DNA from: Tessaracoccus oleiagri
Lineage (GTDB): Bacteria; Actinomycetota; Actinomycetes; Propionibacteriales; Propionibacteriaceae
Length of the DNA stretch: 64,000 bases
Direction of reading: 5' to 3'
Assembly: GCF_900103275.1 (NCBI RefSeq)
Contig: NZ_FNGP01000003.1
Location: 1 to 64,000 of the forward strand
Under the pieces are notes generated by a model that saw only the letters and a program-made list of their open reading frames with translations, ran no database searches and was not told where the DNA came from. Below are positions 50,950 to 60,666 of the stretch, piece by piece; the first letter of the stretch is position 1; each line of letters opens with the position of its first letter. A program made the position numbers and the translations under genes.

Positions 50950-53208
50950 GTGGTAGACACGGTTTCGAACGCTTTCCGCACGCCCGACGTCGAGCAGCCC
51001 TACGCTGCCCTCGGCGTGAAGGACGACGAGTACGCCCAGATCCGGGAGATCCTCGGCCGCCGACCCACCTCCGCGGAACTGGCGATGTACTCCGTCATGT
51101 GGTCCGAGCACTGCTCCTACAAGTCCTCCAAGGTGCACCTGCGGAAGTTCGGCGAGTTGAGCCAGGACACGCCCCGGGGCCCGCTGCTGGCGGGCATCGG
51201 TGAGCAGGCCGGCGTCGTCGACATCGGCCAGGGCTACGCCGTCACCTTCAAGGCCGAGTCCCACAACCACCCCAGCTACGTCGAGCCCTACCAGGGCGCG
51301 GCCACGGGCGTCGGCGGCATCGTCCGCGACATCCTCGCGATGGGCGCCCGCCCGATCGCGGTCATGGACTCGCTGCGCTTCGGCCCGCTGGACGCCGACG
51401 ACACCCACCGCGTGCTGCCCGGGGTCGTCTCCGGCGTGGGCGGCTACGGCAACTGCCTCGGCCTGCCGAACATCGGCGGCGAGGTGCAGTTCCACGACAC
51501 CTACCTCGACAACCCCCTGGTCAACGCGCTCTCGATCGGCGTCCTCCGCCACGAGGACCTCCACCTTGCGTTCGCGTCCGGCGTCGGCAACCAGGTGATC
51601 CTCTTCGGCGCGGCCACCGGCGGCGACGGCATCGGCGGCGCCTCGATCCTCGCCTCGGAGTCGTTCGACGAGGACGGCCCGGCCAAGCGACCCAGCGTCC
51701 AGGTGGGCGACCCGTTCATGGAGAAGCTCCTCATCGAGTGCACGCTCGAGCTGTTCGCCGCGGGGATCATCTCGGGCATCCAGGACCTCGGCGCCGCCGG
51801 CATCTCCTGCGGCACCTCCGAGCTCGCCTCCGCCGGCGACGGCGGCATGCACGTCGACCTCGACGTCGTCCCGCTGCGCGACCCTTCGCTGCAGCCGGAG
51901 GAGATCCTGATGAGCGAGTCGCAGGAACGCATGATGGCCGTCGTCGAGCCCGCCAACGTCGAACGGTTCATGGAGATCTGCGCCAAGTGGGACGTCCAGG
52001 CCACCGTCATCGGCGAGGTCATCGAGGGCGACCGCCTGATCATCGACTGGCACGGCGAGACCATCGTCGACGTCGACCCCAAGACCGTCGCCCACGAGGG
52101 CCCCGTCTACGAGCGGCCCTACCACCGCCCCGGGTGGCTCGACGCCGTCAACGCCAACCGCGCCGAGGACCTCCCGCGCGACAACTCCGCAGACGGGCTC
52201 AAGCAGTCGTTCGTCCGCGTGCTCGGCAACGGCAACGTCGCCGACAAGACGTGGGTCACGCAGCAGTACGACCGCTACGTGCGCGGCAACACGATCCTCT
52301 CCCAGCCGGACAACTCCGGCATGATCCGCATCGACGAGGAGACTAACCTCGGCGTGGCGCTGTCGATGGACGCGAACTCGCGCTTCACGTTCCTCAACCC
52401 GTACCTCGGCGCCCAGCAGTCGCTGGCGGAGGCGTACCGCAACGTCGCCGTGACCGGCGCGGAACCCGTCGCCATCACCGACTGCCTCAACTACGGCTCG
52501 CCCGAGGACCCCGAGGTCATGTGGCAGTTCGCGGAGTCCGTCCTGGGCCTCGTGGACGCCTGCCGCGAGCTCGGCACCCCGGTGACCGGCGGCAACGTCT
52601 CGCTCTACAACCAGACCGGCGCCACCCCGATCCTGCCCACGCCCACCATCGGCGTGCTCGGCGTGATCGACGACGTCACCACCCGCATCAAGTCCGCGTT
52701 CCAGCACCCCGGCGACGCTATCCTCCTGCTCGGGGAGACCGACGAGGAGCTCTCAGGCTCGATCTGGGAGGCCGAACTCCACGACGGCCACCTCGGCGGC
52801 ATGCCGCCCAAGGTCCGCCTCGACGCGGAGAAGGCGCTCGCCCGCGTCTTCGCCACCGCGGCGAAGGAGCGGCTGCTCAGCTCCGCGCACGACCTGTCCG
52901 AGGGCGGCCTGGCGGTCGCGCTGGCCGAGTCCGCGTTCCGGGGCGACGTCGGCTTCGCGGTCACGCTGCCGGGCGACGACCCCACCGTCGCGCTCTTCAG
53001 CGAGTCCGCCGCCCGCGCGATCGTGTCGCTCTCCGGCGCCGACGTGGCCCGATTCGAGGCGCTGTGCGCCGAGCACGGCGTGCCGGTGACCCGCCTCGGC
53101 GAGGTGACCGACGACCAGCTCGAGTTCGTCGGCCGCTTCAGCATCGCCCTCGACGAGGCCCGCGACGCATGGACGAGCCCCATCCCGGCGGCACTGGGCC
53201 GCGCCTGA
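50950..53208 (+). CDS. purL: Phosphoribosylformylglycinamidine synthase subunit PurL (small form)
   Basis: 752 residues, the size of the PurL that works with separate PurS and PurQ. Motifs: [12 protein letters not shown] (about 52-63), [10 protein letters not shown] with catalytic histidine, [16 protein letters not shown], and [15 protein letters not shown]. It uses ATP to make FGAM from FGAR. The GTG at 50950 is 7 nt after TAGATT, so the mRNA is probably leaderless, which decides the start against a much longer open frame. It is separated from purSQ by four unrelated genes. Confidence 0.95.
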   Translation: MVDTVSNAFRTPDVEQPYAALGVKDDEYAQIREILGRRPTSAELAMYSVMWSEHCSYKSSKVHLRKFGELSQDTPRGPLLAGIGEQAGVVDIGQGYAVTFKAESHNHPSYVEPYQGAATGVGGIVRDILAMGARPIAVMDSLRFGPLDADDTHRVLPGVVSGVGGYGNCLGLPNIGGEVQFHDTYLDNPLVNALSIGVLRHEDLHLAFASGVGNQVILFGAATGGDGIGGASILASESFDEDGPAKRPSVQVGDPFMEKLLIECTLELFAAGIISGIQDLGAAGISCGTSELASAGDGGMHVDLDVVPLRDPSLQPEEILMSESQERMMAVVEPANVERFMEICAKWDVQATVIGEVIEGDRLIIDWHGETIVDVDPKTVAHEGPVYERPYHRPGWLDAVNANRAEDLPRDNSADGLKQSFVRVLGNGNVADKTWVTQQYDRYVRGNTILSQPDNSGMIRIDEETNLGVALSMDANSRFTFLNPYLGAQQSLAEAYRNVAVTGAEPVAITDCLNYGSPEDPEVMWQFAESVLGLVDACRELGTPVTGGNVSLYNQTGATPILPTPTIGVLGVIDDVTTRIKSAFQHPGDAILLLGETDEELSGSIWEAELHDGHLGGMPPKVRLDAEKALARVFATAAKERLLSSAHDLSEGGLAVALAESAFRGDVGFAVTLPGDDPTVALFSESAARAIVSLSGADVARFEALCAEHGVPVTRLGEVTDDQLEFVGRFSIALDEARDAWTSPIPAALGRA

Positions 53209-53267
53209 GGAAAGCCCCGTAGCATGTCCGGCTGCGGCGCGCAGGCGCCGCGGCTAGGCTGCGATTC

Positions 53268-54602
53268 GTGACTATTCGTGCGCAAGTTGAAGGAGTCCTG
53301 CCCGGCGTCATCGCCGATCTCGAGCGACTCGTGGCCATCCCGTCCATCTCCTCCATGCCCGAGCACCACGACGACGTGCTCGCCGCCGCCGCGGAGGTGT
53401 CCCGGCTCCTGACCGACGCCGGCTGCCCCGAGGTGCGGCTGCTGGAGGCGGGCGGCAAGCCGGCCGTCTACGGCCACTACCCGGCACCCGCAGGCCGCCC
53501 GACCGTGCTGCTCTACGCCCACTACGACGTGCAGCCCACCGGCGACCCCGCCAAGTGGACCAGCGCACCGTTCAGCGCCACCGAGCGCGACGGCCGGCTC
53601 TGGGGCCGCGGAGCCGCCGACGACAAGGGCGGCATCGCCGTCCACCTCGCCGCGCTGCGCGCCTTCGAGGGCAAGCCGCCAGTCGGCGTGAAGCTCTTCA
53701 TCGAGGGCGAGGAGGAGCAGGGGTCGCCCACGATCACGCAGCTCATGGACCAGCACCCCGACGAGCTGAAGGCCGACGTGTACATCGTCGCCGACGCCAT
53801 CAACTGGGAGATCGGCACCCCGTCGCTCACGACGATGCTGCGCGGCCTCGTCGACGCGAAGGTCACCGTCTCCACCCTCGAGGCGCCGCTGCACTCCGGC
53901 GCCTACGGCGGCGTGGTCCCCGACGCGCTCACCGCGCTGTCCCGGCTGCTCGCCACCCTCCACGACGAGCGCGGCAACGTCGCCATCGAGGGCCTCGTGA
54001 GCTCCGACGACGTCGACGTCGACTACTCCGAGAAGCGGCTCCGCGATGAGGTGGGGCTGCTGGATGGTGTCGAGTTCATCGGCGACGGGCCCGCCGCGGC
54101 CCGGCTGTGGACCAAGCCCACGGCCTCCGTCCTCGCCATCGACGCCACCCCGGTGAAGGACGTGGCCAACGTGCTCGTCGCCAGCGCCCGCGCCGTCGTC
54201 AGCGTCCGGATCGCGCCGACGCAGGACCCCGACGCCGCCGGCGAGGCGCTGAAGCGGCACCTCCTGGAGCACGCGCCGTGGGGCGCGAAGGTCGAGGTGG
54301 AGCTCGGCCGCGGGTCGGCCGGCAGCCGCATCGAGCTGAGCGACGCCCGGGCGCAGGCAAGCGTCGCCGCCTTCCGGGAGGCGTTCGGCAAGGATCCGGT
54401 GGAGGTCGGCATCGGCGGGTCCATCCCGATCGTCGCCGAGTTCGCCGCCCGCAACCCCGAGGCGCTGGTGCTGGTCACGGCCGTCGTCGACCCCTACTCG
54501 CGGATGCACGGCTTCGACGAGTCGCTCGGCCTCGACGACTTCGCCAAGGCGGCCCACGCCGAGGCGCAACTGCTGGCGAACCTCGCGGAGGCCACCGAAT
54601 GA
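53268..54602 (+). CDS. M20-family dipeptidase
   Basis: 444 residues of the zinc peptidase M20 (PepV/CNDP-like group). Metal-site motifs: LLYAHYDVQPTG (His and Asp), GRGAADDKGG (bridging Asp), FIEGEEEQGSP (general base Glu and metal Glu). A dimerisation domain occupies about 190-320. It hydrolyses dipeptides or N-acyl amino acids in the cytoplasm. GTG 53268 follows TAGGCT (53255-53260) by 7 nt, a leaderless pattern. The stop overlaps aspA (ATGA), linking peptide breakdown with aspartate deamination. Confidence 0.92.
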   Translation: MTIRAQVEGVLPGVIADLERLVAIPSISSMPEHHDDVLAAAAEVSRLLTDAGCPEVRLLEAGGKPAVYGHYPAPAGRPTVLLYAHYDVQPTGDPAKWTSAPFSATERDGRLWGRGAADDKGGIAVHLAALRAFEGKPPVGVKLFIEGEEEQGSPTITQLMDQHPDELKADVYIVADAINWEIGTPSLTTMLRGLVDAKVTVSTLEAPLHSGAYGGVVPDALTALSRLLATLHDERGNVAIEGLVSSDDVDVDYSEKRLRDEVGLLDGVEFIGDGPAAARLWTKPTASVLAIDATPVKDVANVLVASARAVVSVRIAPTQDPDAAGEALKRHLLEHAPWGAKVEVELGRGSAGSRIELSDARAQASVAAFREAFGKDPVEVGIGGSIPIVAEFAARNPEALVLVTAVVDPYSRMHGFDESLGLDDFAKAAHAEAQLLANLAEATE

Positions 54603-56083
54603 CCTTCCGCACCGAGCACGACTCGCTCGGCTCGATGGAGGTCCCCGAGGAGGCCTACTGGGGCATCCACACCGCCCGGGCGCTGGAGAACTTCGCCATC
54701 TCGAAGCGGCAGATCAACGTCTACCCGGACTTCATCGTCGCCTATGCGCAGGTGAAGCAGGCCGCCGCCCGCGCGAACCACGAGCTCGGCGACCTCGACG
54801 ACGAGCGGTTCGCCCTGATCGACAAGGCGTGCCAGGAGATCATCGACGGGCACCTGCACGACCAGTTCGTCGTCGGGGTCATCCAGGGCGGCGCGGGCAC
54901 GAGCACCAACATGAACGTCAACGAGGTGATCGCCAACCGGGCGCTCGAGCTCGCCGGCCGGCCGAAGGGCGACTACGACTACCTGTCGCCCCTCGACCAC
55001 GTCAACCGGTCGCAGTCCACCAACGACACCTACCCGTCGGCGGTGAAGCTCGCCGTCGTCTACGGCTTCAAGAAGCTCATCGCCGAGGTGCAGCTGCTGC
55101 AGTACTCCTTCCGGCAGAAGGGCCGCGAGTTCCGCGACGTCCTCAAGGTGGGCCGCACCCAGCTGCAGGACGCGGTGCCGATGACGCTCGGCCAGGAGTT
55201 CCGCGGCTTCGCGTCGACGCTGGGGGAGGACATCGCCCGGCTCCGGGACGTGCTGCCGCTCATGCTCGAGATGAACCTCGGCGCCACGGCCATCGGCACC
55301 GGCATCACCGCGCGCGAGGGGTACGCCGACGCGGTGGTCCGCCACCTGCGCGAGATCACCGACGAGCCCCACGTGCGCACCGCGACCGACCTCATCGAGG
55401 CCACGAGCGACACGGGCGTCTTCATGTCGGCGTCCTCGGTGCTCAAGCGCAACGCGATGAAGCTCAGCAAGATTTGCAACGACCTGCGGCTGCTGTCGTC
55501 CGGCCCGCAGGCGGGTCTGGGGGAGATTCACCTGCCCGCGAAGCAGGCGGGCTCGTCGATCATGCCCGGCAAGGTCAACCCCGTGATCCCCGAGGCGGTC
55601 TCGCAGGTGGCGTTCGTCATCGCCGGCTCCGACGTGACCGTCACCATGGCGAGCGAGGCCGGCCAGCTGCAGCTCAACGCCTTCGAGCCCGTCATGGCGC
55701 ACGTCCTGCTGCAGAACGTCACCTGGCTGAGGCGCGCCGTGCGGACCCTGCGGATCAACTGCGTCGACGGCATCACCGCCGACCGCGACCGACTGGCCCA
55801 GATGGTGGGCAGTTCGGTGGGTGTCGTCACCGCACTCACGCCCGCGATCGGCTACCTCCGGGCGGCGGAGCTGGCTAAGGCCGCGCTGCGCGGTGAGGGG
55901 ACGGTGCGCGACCTCGTCGTGGACAAGGGCCTGCTCACCGGCGACGAGGTGGACGCGCTGCTCAACCCAGAGCAGTTGTCCAACCAGGGGCCGGACACCG
56001 AGTCGTTGCCCGCGATGACGCCCGAGGTGATCGCCTCGATCGAGCGGGAACTGGACCGTGCCGACAGCAAGAACCTCAGCTAG
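54599..56083 (+). CDS. aspA: Aspartate ammonia-lyase
   Basis: 494 residues of the fumarase/aspartase superfamily. The signature GSSIMPGKVNPVIPE sits near residue 320, with GGAGTSTNMNVNEVIANRA near 100 and LDHVNRSQSTNDTYPS for substrate binding. AspA rather than fumarase is suggested by MTFRTEHDSLGSMEVPEEAYWGIHT-type start and by IMPGKVNPV context, but the two families are close. It converts aspartate to fumarate and ammonia. ATG 54599 overlaps the dipeptidase stop, and its end lies 3 nt from the convergent ptsH gene. Confidence 0.9.
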   Translation: MTFRTEHDSLGSMEVPEEAYWGIHTARALENFAISKRQINVYPDFIVAYAQVKQAAARANHELGDLDDERFALIDKACQEIIDGHLHDQFVVGVIQGGAGTSTNMNVNEVIANRALELAGRPKGDYDYLSPLDHVNRSQSTNDTYPSAVKLAVVYGFKKLIAEVQLLQYSFRQKGREFRDVLKVGRTQLQDAVPMTLGQEFRGFASTLGEDIARLRDVLPLMLEMNLGATAIGTGITAREGYADAVVRHLREITDEPHVRTATDLIEATSDTGVFMSASSVLKRNAMKLSKICNDLRLLSSGPQAGLGEIHLPAKQAGSSIMPGKVNPVIPEAVSQVAFVIAGSDVTVTMASEAGQLQLNAFEPVMAHVLLQNVTWLRRAVRTLRINCVDGITADRDRLAQMVGSSVGVVTALTPAIGYLRAAELAKAALRGEGTVRDLVVDKGLLTGDEVDALLNPEQLSNQGPDTESLPAMTPEVIASIERELDRADSKNLS

Positions 56084-56086
56084 GGG

Positions 56087-56347
56087 CTAGTCCTCGTCGT
56101 CGAGGTCCTGGGCGAGCAGGGCCGCGATCGTCTCGGTCGCGGTCTCGTTCTCGCTGGACACGGTGACCTCGGCGCCGTGCTCGGCACCCAGCGACATGAT
56201 CAGCAGCGGCGAGCCCGCGACGACGGACTGGCCGTTGAACGTGAGGAGGACCGAATCGGTGAACTTCTGGGCCGCCTCCGCGATGATGCGCGCAGGACGG
56301 GCGTGCAGACCGATGGTCGATCCGACGGCTACCTTTTTCCTGGCCAA
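56087..56347 (-). CDS. ptsH: Phosphocarrier protein HPr
   Basis: 86 residues with a TTG start at 56347, preceded by AAGAAGGGAG. With this start the phospho-acceptor histidine in GLHARPA is exactly H15 and the regulatory serine is exactly S46, the standard HPr numbering, which argues strongly for TTG over the upstream in-frame codon at 56392. HPr carries phosphate from enzyme I to sugar EIIA proteins. No ptsI or EII gene is in the window. The 200 nt to the MFS gene contain TGTAC-N11-GTACA (56423-56443), a possible operator, and nothing else clear. Confidence 0.95.
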   Translation of the reverse strand: MARKKVAVGSTIGLHARPARIIAEAAQKFTDSVLLTFNGQSVVAGSPLLIMSLGAEHGAEVTVSSENETATETIAALLAQDLDDED

Positions 56348-56547
56348 CGCTGGCTCCCTTCTTCTTGCGGAGTGCAATCCACAGAGCGACACTGCACTGA
56401 CTTCTACTCCGTCACAGCAATATGTACATCATTCCTCAGTACAACGCTGCACCATTGCCATAAGTTCCCACGCGGCCCCCGCCAGGGGCAATTGGTGCTA
56501 AGCGCGGGTGAGCGCTTCGGGCGTTGTCGCCCCGCTAACGTGGCAGG

Positions 56548-57792
56548 GTGATCGTCTCCACCCGTTCGCGCAACAAACTGAAACTCGTCGCGGCCAGCGC
56601 GCTGCAGTCGTCGGGCGACCAGACCGTCGGCGCCTCGACGGTGCTGCCCTGGCTGTTCCACGCGCTCGGCGTCCCCGCCGCGCTCATCGGCCTCCTGGTG
56701 CCGATCCGGGAGTCGGGGTCGATGCTGCCGCAGGCGTTCCTCACGCCGCTGGTGGTGCGGGTGCGGCAGCGCAAGTGGGTGTTCGTCGCCGGGGCGCTCG
56801 TCCAGGCGGCGGCGGTGGCGACGATGGCCCTCACCGCCGCGCTCGGGCGCGGACTGGCGGCCGGTGTGGTCCTGATCGCGGCGCTCGCGGTGTTCGCGTT
56901 CGGCCGCTGCCTGTGCTCGATCTCCTCCAAGGACGTGCAGGGCCGGACCGTGCCGAAGGGGGAGCGGGGCCGGATCAACGGCATGGCCACCACTGCGGCC
57001 GGACTCGTCGCGATCACGCTCGGGCTCGCGATCCGGTGGCTGGGAGGCGACCTCGGCGGCCCGCAGCTCGCCTGGTTGCTCGCCCTCGGCGCGGCGCTGT
57101 GGGTACTGGCCGCGTCGGTCTACGCGGTCATCGACGAGCCCGTCGACGAGGAGGCCGGCGACGCTGCCGCGTCGGGCGCCTACTGGCTCCGCAGGACGGG
57201 CGCCCTGCTGCGCGACGACCGCGACTTCCGCCACTTCGTCGGCGTGCGCAGCTTCCTGCTCGTCTCGGCACTCAGCCCGCCCTTCGTCGTGACGCTCTCG
57301 GTGCAGTCCGGCTCGTCCGGGCTGGCGGGCCTCGGCGGATTCGTGATCGCGTCCGGCGTCGCGGCGCTGCTCGGCGGTCGGCTGTTCGGCAGGTGGGCCG
57401 ATCGCTCCAGTCGGCGGCTCATGTCCGTCGGCGCTGGTGGGGCGTCGGCGGTCGTCGTCGCGGTGGTCATCATCACCGCGCTCCCGGGATTCCGCGGGGA
57501 CGAGCCGCTCGGCACCGCGCTGTTCATCGGCAGCTACTTCCTGCTCACGCTGTTGCACACCGGGGTGCGGGTGGGCAGGAAGACCTACGTCGTCGACATG
57601 GCCGAGGGCGACCTGCGGACCACCTACGTGGCCGTGTCGAACTCGGCCATGGGCATCATCCTGCTGGTCGTCGGCGCGATCAGTTCCGCGCTTGCCGCGG
57701 TCGCGATTCCCTGGGCGCTCCTGTTCCTCGCCGCGCTCGGCGTCGTCGGGGTGTTCGCGGGCGCCAGGCTCCCGGAAGTCTCGCGCGTCTGA
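56548..57792 (+). CDS. Major facilitator superfamily transporter
   Basis: 414 residues with about 12 helices and a larger central loop (about 198-220). GGRLFGRWADRSSRRLMSVG is a motif-A type loop between the helices of the second half. No signature for a known substrate is visible. The GTG at 56548 is 6 nt after TAACGT (56536-56541), a leaderless pattern. A family B hairpin follows at 57811-57862, between this gene and the convergent GH13 gene. Confidence 0.82.
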   Translation: MIVSTRSRNKLKLVAASALQSSGDQTVGASTVLPWLFHALGVPAALIGLLVPIRESGSMLPQAFLTPLVVRVRQRKWVFVAGALVQAAAVATMALTAALGRGLAAGVVLIAALAVFAFGRCLCSISSKDVQGRTVPKGERGRINGMATTAAGLVAITLGLAIRWLGGDLGGPQLAWLLALGAALWVLAASVYAVIDEPVDEEAGDAAASGAYWLRRTGALLRDDRDFRHFVGVRSFLLVSALSPPFVVTLSVQSGSSGLAGLGGFVIASGVAALLGGRLFGRWADRSSRRLMSVGAGGASAVVVAVVIITALPGFRGDEPLGTALFIGSYFLLTLLHTGVRVGRKTYVVDMAEGDLRTTYVAVSNSAMGIILLVVGAISSALAAVAIPWALLFLAALGVVGVFAGARLPEVSRV

Positions 57793-57810
57793 CCAGGGGC
57801 CGAACAAACG

Positions 57811-57862
57811 ACTCCGGTGGGAGGCTTTGAACCAAGCTCGGTGCAAAGCCTCCCACCGGAGT
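57811..57862. repeat. Hairpin repeat, family B (copy 2)
   Basis: ACTCCGGTGGGAGGCTTTG (57811-57829) and its exact reverse complement (57844-57862) form a 19-bp stem with a 14-nt loop AACCAAGCTCGGTG. Sequence identity in the arms and loop to the element at 43936-43985 shows a repeat family. Located between convergent genes, it could serve both as a terminator. Confidence 0.8.
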
Positions 57863-57877
57863 TCCAGGTGTAAGCCG

Positions 57878-59497
57878 CTACAGGCGGATCCAAGCGGCGG
57901 AGTTCGTCGGCAGGGTGCCGTCGAGCCGCTCGCTGCTGAGCAGCACCTCACCGTCGGGGAGGGCAATGGGCTTTGCGCTCACGTTGACCGCGACGAGGAC
58001 GCCACGGTTCTCGTAGGCGACGATCCCGTCGGGGAAGTCGTCGCGCCAGGTGAGTTCCCCGGCGCCCAGCCCGAGTTCGCGACGCAGCACCAGCGCGCGC
58101 TTGTACAGGCCGAGCGTCGAGTCGTCGCGGTGCGCCTGCTGGTCGACGGCGAGGTCGTGGTAGTTCTCGGGCTGGGGCAGCCACGTCTTCCCGTTGGGCG
58201 AGAAGCCCATGCCGGGCTTGCCCGCCTCCCACGGCATGGGGATGCGTGCGCCGTCGCGGCCCACCTCGCCATGCAGGGAGTTGAAGTAGGTGGGGTCCTC
58301 GCGGAACTCGTGGGGGAGCGTGGTGTGCTCCGGGAGCCCCAGCTCCTCGCCCTGGTAGAGGTACGCCGAACCCGGCAGCGACAGCGCCATGAGGGTGGCG
58401 GCCTTCGCGCGGGCGAGACCCAGCACGTTGTCCGGCTGCGGATCGTCGGGGCCGATGCCCTCGCGGTGCACGCCCGGCTTCTCGGCGCGGCCGAGCCGGG
58501 AGACGTGGCGCACGGTGTCGTGGTTGCTGAGCACCCACGTCGTGGGGGCACCGACGAGGTCGTCGGCGGCCAGCGAGTTGGTGATGCGGCGGCGGTACTC
58601 GTCGGCGTCCCAGGGGGAGGCCAGGAAGTCGAAGTTGAAGGCCGTGTGCATCTCGTCGGGGCGCAGGTAGAGCGCGAGCCGCTCAGGGTTGCCCACCCAG
58701 GCCTCGGCGACGAGGATCCGCTCACCCTCGTACGAGTCGAGGATCCTGCGCCAGCGGCGGTAGACCTCGTGCACGCCGTCCTGGTCCCACATCGGGCCCG
58801 CGGAGCCGCTCAGCATGCGCAGCTCCTCGTCGTCGTCCGGGAGGCCCTTGGCCTTCACCAGCGAGTGGGCGACGTCGACGCGGAAGCCGTCGACGCCGCG
58901 GTCGAGCCAGAAGCGCAGGACGTCGTCGAACATCTCGCGGACGCGCTCGGAGTCCCAGTTGAGGTCGGGCTGCTTGGGGTCGAACAGGTGGAGGTACCAC
59001 TGCTCGGGTTCGCCGTCGGGTCCGACGAGACGCGTCCAGGCGCGGCCGCCGAGCACGGACTTCCAGTTGTTCGGCGGGATCTCGCCGTGCTCGCCCTTGC
59101 CGTCGTAGAAGTGGTAGACCTCGCGCTCGGGGGAGCCGGGTCCGGCGGCCACGGCCGCCTTGAACCACTCGTGCTCGGAGCTGGTGTGGTTGGGGACGAG
59201 GTCGACGATCACCTTGAGGTCGCGGGTGTGGCACTCGGCGATCAGGCGCTCGGCGTCCTCCGTGGTGCCGAACAGTGGGTCGACCTCGGTGTAGTCCTCG
59301 ACGTCGTAGCCCGCGTCCACCATGGGGGACTTGTAGAAGGGCGACAACCACACGGCATCCACGCCGAGGTCCACCAGGTGGTCGAGGCGGGAGATGATGC
59401 CTGGGAGGTCGCCGTACCCGTCTCCGTTGCCGTCCGCGAAGGAGCGGGGGTAGATCTGGTAGATGACGGCCGTGCGCCACCAGCTCTGGTCAGTCAT
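57878..59497 (-). CDS. Glycoside hydrolase family 13 alpha-glucosidase
   Basis: 539 residues. GH13 conserved regions: DLVPNHTS, the nucleophile aspartate in GFRVDVAH (near 206), the acid/base glutamate in LVAEAWVG (near 262) and the transition-state aspartate in LSNHDTVR (near 325). The QPDLNWDSERVREM segment and overall size fit the GH13_30-type alpha-glucosidases common in actinobacteria. No signal peptide, so it acts on imported maltose or similar oligosaccharides. It starts at ATG 59497, overlapping the LacI stop by 8 nt, and is divergent with it from malEFG. Confidence 0.93.
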   Translation of the reverse strand: MTDQSWWRTAVIYQIYPRSFADGNGDGYGDLPGIISRLDHLVDLGVDAVWLSPFYKSPMVDAGYDVEDYTEVDPLFGTTEDAERLIAECHTRDLKVIVDLVPNHTSSEHEWFKAAVAAGPGSPEREVYHFYDGKGEHGEIPPNNWKSVLGGRAWTRLVGPDGEPEQWYLHLFDPKQPDLNWDSERVREMFDDVLRFWLDRGVDGFRVDVAHSLVKAKGLPDDDEELRMLSGSAGPMWDQDGVHEVYRRWRRILDSYEGERILVAEAWVGNPERLALYLRPDEMHTAFNFDFLASPWDADEYRRRITNSLAADDLVGAPTTWVLSNHDTVRHVSRLGRAEKPGVHREGIGPDDPQPDNVLGLARAKAATLMALSLPGSAYLYQGEELGLPEHTTLPHEFREDPTYFNSLHGEVGRDGARIPMPWEAGKPGMGFSPNGKTWLPQPENYHDLAVDQQAHRDDSTLGLYKRALVLRRELGLGAGELTWRDDFPDGIVAYENRGVLVAVNVSAKPIALPDGEVLLSSERLDGTLPTNSAAWIRL

Positions 59498-60467
59498 TGG
59501 GTGCTGTTCCTGTCGATTGCCGGATGGTGAGGTCGGGGTTGAACAACTGCTCCTCGATCGGCACCTCCTCCCCGCCGATCAGGCGGAGGAGGGTGCTCAC
59601 GGCGGCCTCGCTGATGGTCTTCACCGGCTGGCGCACCGTCGTCAGATTGGTCAACCGCATGATGGGTGAATCATCGTACCCGACGACGCTGAAGTCGCCC
59701 GGGGCGCGGAGGCCGTGCCGCTCGGCGTCGCGCATGAGTCCGAGCGCCATCACGTCGGAGCCGCAGATGACCGCGGTGTGCCCGCTCTGGAGGAGCCGAC
59801 GGCCCGCCCGCGCCCCGCCGTCGGCGGTGTACTCCGTCGTCACGACGCTCTCGTCCTCGGGGAATCCGAGCGCGGCGAAGGCCTCGATCTTGCGTGAGGT
59901 GGGGAGGTAGCGCGGCTCACCCACGGCCAGTCCTATGCGCGAGTGGCCGAGGCCGCGCAGATGGTCCACGGCGAGCCGGATCCCTGCCGCATCGGACGAG
60001 CAGAAGAAGGGTGCATCGATGGATTCGTTGCTGCCGTTGATGTAGACGGCGGGCATTCTTGCATCTTGCAAACGATGGTAAGGCGCTTTCGAGGCCAGCG
60101 AGTCGGCGGAGGCGCCGGAGACCGAGATGATGCCGCTCAGGTCCGAGTCGAGCAGCATGTCGAGGTACTGCGTCTCGCTGTAGCCGCCCTGGCTGACCGG
60201 GCACACGATGGCGCTGTAGCCGGCCGCGAACAGCACCTGCGTGAGCTCCTGTGCGAACTGCGGGAACGACGGGTTCGACAGCTCGGGGACGAGCACGGCG
60301 ACGACGTGCTTGGAGAAGTGTTGGCGGGGTTGCTCGTAGCCAGCGGCCTGTAGGGCGCGCATGACCACTGCGCGTGTGCTGTCCTTCACCCCTGGTTTCT
60401 GGTTCATCACACGCGAGACGGTGGCCGTGGACACGCCAGCGGCCGCAGCGATGTCGGCAAGCGTCAT
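59490..60467 (-). CDS. LacI-family regulator of the maltose/alpha-glucoside system
   Basis: 325 residues. The HTH is MTLADIAAAAGVSTATVSRVMNQ-like with hinge residues near 45-58, followed by a periplasmic-binding-type effector domain (VVAVLVPELSNPSF, then GYDDSPIM). I chose ATG 60467 because the HTH begins directly there. It is divergent from malE across 199 nt that contain candidate operators, and it is followed in the same transcript by the GH13 gene, the arrangement of MalR/AglR regulators in actinobacteria. Confidence 0.92.
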   Translation of the reverse strand: MTLADIAAAAGVSTATVSRVMNQKPGVKDSTRAVVMRALQAAGYEQPRQHFSKHVVAVLVPELSNPSFPQFAQELTQVLFAAGYSAIVCPVSQGGYSETQYLDMLLDSDLSGIISVSGASADSLASKAPYHRLQDARMPAVYINGSNESIDAPFFCSSDAAGIRLAVDHLRGLGHSRIGLAVGEPRYLPTSRKIEAFAALGFPEDESVVTTEYTADGGARAGRRLLQSGHTAVICGSDVMALGLMRDAERHGLRAPGDFSVVGYDDSPIMRLTNLTTVRQPVKTISEAAVSTLLRLIGGEEVPIEEQLFNPDLTIRQSTGTAPND

Positions 60468-60554
60468 TCTCGTGACCCCGTTGTTTCTCGAGACAATCAG
60501 ATGGCGAAACCGTACCGCCGATGCGAGTGGCATGCAAGGGTTTGTAACAACTTC

Positions 60555-60603
60555 GCAAACTTTGCAACCCCCATTGAAACGACGGCCCCCGACGGGTTAC
60601 AGT
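60555..60603 (+). promoter_or_regulatory. malE promoter with candidate LacI-family operator
   Basis: A perfect palindrome GCAAACTTTGC (60555-60565) lies just upstream of TTGAAA (60574-60579), 18 nt, TACAGT (60598-60603), a good -35/-10 pair for malE. A second small palindrome TCTCGAGA (60486-60493) is nearer the regulator start. The Shine-Dalgarno AAAGGAG follows at 60651-60657. Binding by the adjacent LacI protein is inferred. Confidence 0.6.
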
Positions 60604-60666
60604 TACGGACATGAGGGGAGCCGCAGAGCCCGCGACACCCCTTCAGAGTCAAAGGAGATCCGACCC

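Noticed and set aside
50941-52707. 588-codon minus-strand frame opposite purL
   Set aside because: Antisense shadow of a highly conserved gene.
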